This document shows positions 4,855 to 8,296 of a DNA stretch of 8,296 nt, piece by piece. Below the pieces are notes generated by a model. It did no database searches. It saw only the letters and a list, made by a program, of their open reading frames with translations, and had not been told where the DNA came from. This DNA is from Aliicoccus persicus_A (lineage in GTDB: Bacteria; Bacillota; Bacilli; Staphylococcales; Salinicoccaceae): positions 1 to 8,296 of the forward strand of contig DYYI01000057.1 of assembly GCA_020741755.1 (NCBI GenBank), written 5' to 3'. The stretch's first letter is position 1, and each line of letters opens with the position of its first letter. The translations under genes were made by a program, and so were the position numbers.

Positions 4855-6216
4855 ATGTTCTTTAAACAGTTCTTCGATAAAAAACTTGCACAAACTTCCT
4901 ATATGGTCGCTTGTCAGAAAACACAGGAAGCCATCATCATCGACCCAAAACGTGTCATTGATGAATATCAGGAAGTAGCAGAGGCTGAAGGTTTCAATAT
5001 TACTCAGGTGGCGGAAACACACATCCACGCCGACTTCGCGTCCGGTCTGCGTGATGCGTCACAACGCTTCAACGCCACAGCTTATGTGTCCGACGAAGGC
5101 GATGAGAACTGGAAATATGAAAATATGCCAGAAGATACCGTCTACCTGAAAGACGGCGACATCATCAATGTCGGCAATGTCGAATTGAAAGTGATCCACA
5201 CCCCAGGTCATACACCTGAAAGCATCTCTTTCGTGCTGATCGACCGTGGTGGCGGCAGTGATGAACCGATGGGCATCTTCACAGGTGACTTCATCTTCGT
5301 TGGCGACATCGGCCGTCCCGACCTGCTCGAAGAAGCAGCCAAAATGGAAGGCACAACCGAAGAGGGCGCGAATGCGATGTTCGCTTCCCTCAAGAAGATG
5401 AATGACTATCCGGACTTCATGCAAGTATGGCCAGGCCATGGAGCCGGCAGTGCATGTGGTAAATCCCTCGGTGCTGTGCCATTGTCCACTCTTGGATATG
5501 AGCGCAAAAATAACTGGGTGTTCGAATACGAAGATAAAGATGCCTTCATCAAAGAATTGACAAGTGACCAGCCGGAGCCGCCAAGCTACTTTGCACAGAT
5601 GAAGAAAGTCAATAAGGAAGGCCTGCCTGAATTCAAGGTGAAGGAAGTCGAAATCGGTACACCTGATACGCTTCCAGGTCAGCTGTTCGACCTCAGAAGC
5701 AAGGAAGAATTCAAAAAAGGATTCAAAAAAGGCGCCATCAACATCCCGTACAACGACAAATTCCTTCAGTTTGCCGGATGGTATATCGATTATGGCCAGC
5801 CGATGACAGTCATTGCAAATCCGGAAGACAGCAGAACGCTCCAGGAAGATCTTGCATCCATCGGTTTTGACAACCTTAAGCTGATCGTACCTGCTGACAA
5901 AGCCGACAAGTACTTCGATGACTCATATGAAAATGTGTCACCTGAAGACTTGGTTAAGAACTATGAAGACAAGCATATTCTGGACGTCCGTTCCACTTCC
6001 GAGTACAAGGAAGGCAATGTCGAGAATGCGCACCATGTCCACTTTGGACATCTCGACGAAAAAGAAGTGCCATTCAGCACAGACGATACAATCTATGTCC
6101 ACTGTCAATCCGGTGTACGTTCAGCCATCGCAATGAGTGCACTTAAAGCACGTGGCTTCGATAATGTCGTCAATATAGAAAAAGGCTATGCCGGCATTAA
6201 AGAAGCGATGAACTAA
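4855..6216 (+). CDS. cstB: CstB, persulfide dioxygenase-rhodanese fusion
   Basis: This 453-residue protein oxidises persulfide sulfur with O2 and a mononuclear Fe(II) and couples this to sulfur transfer, giving sulfite/thiosulfate. The N-terminal MBL domain (about 1-230) is ETHE1-like, with THIHADF (55-61), HTPGHT (115-120), FTGDFIFVGDIGRPDL (142-157) and WPGHGAGSACGKSL (192-205). By family analogy the iron ligands are His56, His119 and Asp145. Cys201 matches a cysteine I recall as functional in S. aureus CstB. A middle rhodanese-like domain (about 265-350) lacks a catalytic cysteine. The last rhodanese (about 360-453) has the active loop HCQSGVRS with Cys417. AAGGAG lies nine bases before the ATG. 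Length and order match S. aureus CstB (about 444). Confidence 0.93.
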   Translation: MFFKQFFDKKLAQTSYMVACQKTQEAIIIDPKRVIDEYQEVAEAEGFNITQVAETHIHADFASGLRDASQRFNATAYVSDEGDENWKYENMPEDTVYLKDGDIINVGNVELKVIHTPGHTPESISFVLIDRGGGSDEPMGIFTGDFIFVGDIGRPDLLEEAAKMEGTTEEGANAMFASLKKMNDYPDFMQVWPGHGAGSACGKSLGAVPLSTLGYERKNNWVFEYEDKDAFIKELTSDQPEPPSYFAQMKKVNKEGLPEFKVKEVEIGTPDTLPGQLFDLRSKEEFKKGFKKGAINIPYNDKFLQFAGWYIDYGQPMTVIANPEDSRTLQEDLASIGFDNLKLIVPADKADKYFDDSYENVSPEDLVKNYEDKHILDVRSTSEYKEGNVENAHHVHFGHLDEKEVPFSTDDTIYVHCQSGVRSAIAMSALKARGFDNVVNIEKGYAGIKEAMN

Positions 6217-6995
6217 TGGACATTACTTTTATAATCGTTATATTTCTGATCGGATTCATCGGTTCCTTCATCTCGGGGATGGTAGGAATCGGTGGTTCCA
6301 TCATCAAGTATCCGATGTTGCTTTATATTCCACCCATGCTTGGAATCGCTGCATTCACCTCCCACGAGGTAGCCGGCATCAGTGCCGTACAGGTTTTTTT
6401 TGCAACGATTGCTGGTGTATGGGCATATAAAAGCAGTGGTTATTTAAACATGAGATTGATTGCCTATATGGGTGGCGCCATACTCATCGGCAGTCTTCTC
6501 GGCGGATACGGATCAGAATTTCTCACCGAGACCCAGATAGATATCGTCTATGCAGTACTTGCGACAATTGCTGTCATCATGATGTTCCTGCCAAAGAAAG
6601 AAATCCCATACAATCCTGGTGATGACCTTGATTTCAATGGGCCGCTGGCAGCAGCGCTTGCGTTTATAACTGGTGCAGCAGCAGGCATCGTCGGTGCAGC
6701 AGGGGCATTCATTCTTGTACCAATCATGCTTGTCGTGCTTAAAATACCCACCAGGGTAACGATTGCCACAAGTCTGGCGGTCACTTTCATTTCATCCATC
6801 GGTGCCACGATTGGGAAAGTTGCCACAGACCAGGTACTCTATGGACCTGCAGCCATCATGATAGTTGCGAGTCTCATTGCAGCACCGATCGGCGCAAAAG
6901 TGGGACAGAAGATGAATGTTAAAATACTCCAATGGATTCTGGCCCTGCTCATCCTAGGAACTTCTTTGAAGATATGGGGAGAAATCTTTTTTTAA
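6216..6995 (+). CDS. tauE: TauE/SafE-family sulfite (sulfur oxyanion) exporter
   Basis: This 259-residue integral membrane protein belongs to the TauE/SafE family, thought to move sulfite or other sulfur anions out of the cell. About eight hydrophobic segments are visible, near residues 3-22, 43-69, 80-98, 107-125, 143-175, 180-200, 207-225 and 234-250. The two family repeats appear as GMVGIGGSIIKYPMLL (21-36) and GIVGAAGAFILVPIMLVVLK (157-176). Its ATG shares one base with the cstB stop (TAATG at 6214-6218), so it is translationally coupled and co-expressed with cstA-cstB. Exporting the sulfite made by CstB is the natural role. In S. aureus, as I recall, tauE instead pairs with cstR on the opposite side of the promoter region. 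No clear terminator follows directly. Confidence 0.9.
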   Translation: MDITFIIVIFLIGFIGSFISGMVGIGGSIIKYPMLLYIPPMLGIAAFTSHEVAGISAVQVFFATIAGVWAYKSSGYLNMRLIAYMGGAILIGSLLGGYGSEFLTETQIDIVYAVLATIAVIMMFLPKKEIPYNPGDDLDFNGPLAAALAFITGAAAGIVGAAGAFILVPIMLVVLKIPTRVTIATSLAVTFISSIGATIGKVATDQVLYGPAAIMIVASLIAAPIGAKVGQKMNVKILQWILALLILGTSLKIWGEIFF

Positions 6996-7063
6996 ATGTT
7001 ATATTCATCAAATAAGCAAGGCAGTTTGCCTGGATTCTTGTAACTCAAAAATGTATTCTAATA

Positions 7064-7152
7064 GTGTACTGTCCCATGGCACTGCCCAACGACCCAGAAT
7101 ATTGAAACAAGGATCTCCTGTTGGTTATAAAGTTCTATTGTTAACAGTACAC
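7064..7152. repeat. 89-bp segment bounded by 9-bp perfect inverted repeats
   Basis: GTGTACTGT at 7064-7072 is matched by ACAGTACAC at 7144-7152. The ends TGTACTGTCCC...ACAGTACA resemble insertion-sequence termini with 5'-TG and CA-3' ends, and the interior encodes nothing recognisable. It may be a miniature element or the shrunken remnant of one. I see no target-site duplication, so origin is open. Confidence 0.4.
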
Positions 7153-7170
7153 CCATATAAAATGGATACC

Positions 7171-7242
7171 GGTCATTTGTAATCACTCAAAATATTCTTT
7201 AATCAGAAGAGCATTTTGAGTGTATCACGAGTGACCTTTTTT
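7171..7242 (+). terminator. Terminator-like hairpin upstream of the MFS fragment
   Basis: CACTCAAAAT (7184-7193) pairs perfectly with ATTTTGAGTG (7213-7222). The outer arms GGTCA (7171-7175) and TGACC (7232-7236) pair again, and six T residues follow (7237-7242). The 19-base loop and internal mismatches are larger than in a standard terminator. It could end read-through from the cst operon or act as a leader attenuator for the MFS gene. Confidence 0.6.
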
Positions 7243-7329
7243 ATGGTTAACTCAGTTATATAATCAGCGAAATGAGAAAAATAATAATCGTTGGAACTTC
7301 TTTTTATTCTCTTTAAGGAGGAGACAGTT

Positions 7330-7805
7330 TTGAGTAAAGTACAAATCGGAATTAAAGAAAATGCATTAAATTTTATACTTCTGGTTATAACAAACTTCTT
7401 TGTGGGTTCAATGGTTGGCGTGGAAAGAACTATTCTTCCCATCATTGGTAAAGAAGATTTTGGTTTAGCATCAGCAAGTGCAGCATTGTCCTTCATTATA
7501 AGTTTTGGATTTTCAAAGGCAATAGTTAATTCCTTTGCTGGTGCCATCGCTGATAGATTGGGGAGAAAAAAGTCCTTTTAATTGGTTGGAGTATCGGCTT
7601 ATTCGTTCCTTTATTAGTGATATTCGCAACTTCATGGTGGATGATTGTAGTTGCAAATATTTTCTTGGGCATCAATCAAGGATTAACATGGTCTATGACA
7701 GTAAATATGAAAATAGACATCTCCAAACCTAAGCAAAGAGGGCTTGCTGTTGGGTTAAATGAATTTTCAGGATATATTCGCTCATTAGAATCACCTCAGA
7801 AATAA
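7330..7805 (+). pseudogene. MFS transporter, frameshifted and C-terminally truncated
   Basis: The TTG start at 7330 follows AAGGAGGAG (7315-7323) by six bases and gives MSKVQIGIKENALNFILLVI, then membrane segments and the MFS loop motif GAIADRLGRKK, before a stop at 7579-7581. The downstream frame continues the same protein (VLLIGWSIGLFVPLLVIFAT, then IFLGINQGLTWSMTVNMKID and AVGLNEFSGYI). One base is missing in the A-run at 7566-7571: seven A residues would restore a 158-residue reading. Even then it ends at 7805 in unrelated residues after GYI, so most of the usual roughly 400 residues (12 membrane segments) are lost. It is very probably non-functional. The substrate is unknown. Confidence 0.82.
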
Positions 7806-7926
7806 TAGTCTCTAAAACATATGCCCATGGTTTGTGCAGTTAGTGTGCAGTTTTTAAAATATTTCAAATTAATTTTAGCAATGTGCTCAAAATCTACATT
7901 TTTAAGCAATCGATAATATGAGAAAG
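7806..7926. other. Gap between the MFS fragment and the response regulator
   Basis: This AT-rich stretch holds no gene. It contains a tandem TGTGCAGTT (7833-7841 and 7844-7852, period 11). The MFS homology stops near 7775, so a deletion or recombination joint probably lies at or just before this gap. Confidence 0.45.
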
Positions 7927-8296
7927 CTACTTTCTAATCCACTTGTAGCCCACGCCCCACACCGTGTGAAAGTAATCATCGATAGGAAAGCCGACTTCCC
8001 GAATTTTTTCCCGCATATTTCTAACATGGGAATCCACAGTACGTCCTTCCGTTTCAGAATGCATGCCCCACACTAAATCAATCAATTGATTTCTAGAAAA
8101 TACCCTTCCTGGATTTTTCATGAGTAATCCAATGAGTGCAAATTCTTTTGGTGTTAATTTTACAAGCTGTTTTTTATAGGATAGTTCAAATTGATCTTCG
8201 TCCCATAACAGTCTTTCGACTTCAATCCGGTTGACAGGTCTTGTTCTTCTTAGTAATGCATCCATTCTTGCAACCAATTCTTCTTCATTAAAAGGT
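7927..8296 (-). CDS. OmpR/PhoB-family response regulator, C-terminal part
   Basis: The frame is open to the window edge, so the 5' end lies outside; 122 residues are visible. It covers the end of the receiver domain (PFNEEELVARMDALLRRT, the usual final helix) and a complete winged-helix DNA-binding domain. The latter shows LTPKEFALIGLLMKNPGRVF, then SRNQLIDLVWG, the recognition helix region GRTVDSHVRNMREKIR and the C-terminal wing VWGVGYKW. It would bind direct-repeat DNA sites after phosphorylation by a partner histidine kinase. Its TTG at 8277 is internal, not a start. No histidine kinase gene follows on the same strand, where one is often found; what follows is non-coding sequence and then the truncated MFS gene on the other strand. 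The signal it responds to cannot be read from this part. Confidence 0.9.
   Translation of the reverse strand, partial: PFNEEELVARMDALLRRTRPVNRIEVERLLWDEDQFELSYKKQLVKLTPKEFALIGLLMKNPGRVFSRNQLIDLVWGMHSETEGRTVDSHVRNMREKIREVGFPIDDYFHTVWGVGYKWIRK

Larger units (their letters stand above)
6996..7329. other. Non-coding region between tauE and the MFS fragment
   Basis: No reading frame here looks like a gene. A weak GGCA/TGCC hairpin without a T-tract follows tauE (7020-7030). The stretch otherwise contains the inverted-repeat element at 7064-7152, a terminator-like hairpin at 7171-7242, a -10-like TATAAT at 7259-7264 with no good -35, and the ribosome binding site of the next gene. Confidence 0.6.

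Noticed and set aside
4379..5439. Long minus-strand frames (up to 148 codons) opposite cstA and cstB
   Set aside because: These are shadows of conserved multidomain genes on the plus strand; they lack family motifs.
7218..7235. Possible second SCC att site (GAGTGTATCACGAGTGA, partly matching the rlmH att core)
   Set aside because: The match is imperfect (several mismatches, including in the core) and the bases are fully explained as the right arm of the hairpin at 7171-7242.

Overview
The window reads as a chromosomal segment from a member of the Staphylococcaceae (low-GC Firmicutes). The gene order yycI - yycJ - rlmH is the end of the walRK operon followed by the rRNA methyltransferase gene whose 3' end is the attachment site of SCC elements. 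The proteins look like non-aureus relatives (Staphylococcus, Mammaliicoccus or Macrococcus). The species call is inference from remembered sequences, not from a search.

Layout. Positions 1-1037 hold the C-terminal part of YycI and a complete YycJ, closed by a strong terminator. Positions 1038-1340 have no gene but hold a cluster of DnaA-box sequences (four perfect TTATNCACA, three with one mismatch) and the rlmH promoter region. rlmH (1341-1820) is intact and ends in the SCC-type att core. From there the window is accessory. Positions 1821-3160 are a decaying stretch on the minus strand: a SHOCT-type small membrane protein broken by one base, a very short remnant with its own Shine-Dalgarno sequence, an intact DUF302 gene, and a multiply frameshifted transposase.

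Positions 3225-6995 form the main intact unit, a cst-type sulfide/persulfide detoxification module on the plus strand: cstR (persulfide-sensing CsoR-family repressor), cstA (rhodanese-TusA-DsrE fusion), cstB (persulfide dioxygenase-rhodanese fusion) and a TauE/SafE exporter. Three 16-bp palindromes of the form ATACC-N6-GGTAT lie on the cstR and cstA promoters, so the control circuit can be read directly: CstR should repress itself and cstA-cstB-tauE, and persulfides should release it. CstA would carry the persulfide sulfur, CstB would oxidise and transfer it (sulfite/thiosulfate chemistry), and TauE would export the sulfur oxyanion. No sulfide:quinone oxidoreductase (sqr) is present in the window. 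This order differs from the S. aureus arrangement as I recall it, with tauE-cstR divergent from cstA-cstB-sqr.

Positions 6996-7329 are non-coding, with an 89-bp segment bounded by 9-bp inverted repeats and a terminator-like hairpin. Then comes an MFS transporter fragment with a frameshift in an A-run and loss of most of its C-terminal part (7330-7805). After a further non-coding gap, the window ends inside an OmpR/PhoB-family response regulator on the minus strand (7927-8296, 5' end outside). No ccr recombinase, CRISPR, tRNA or rRNA gene was seen.
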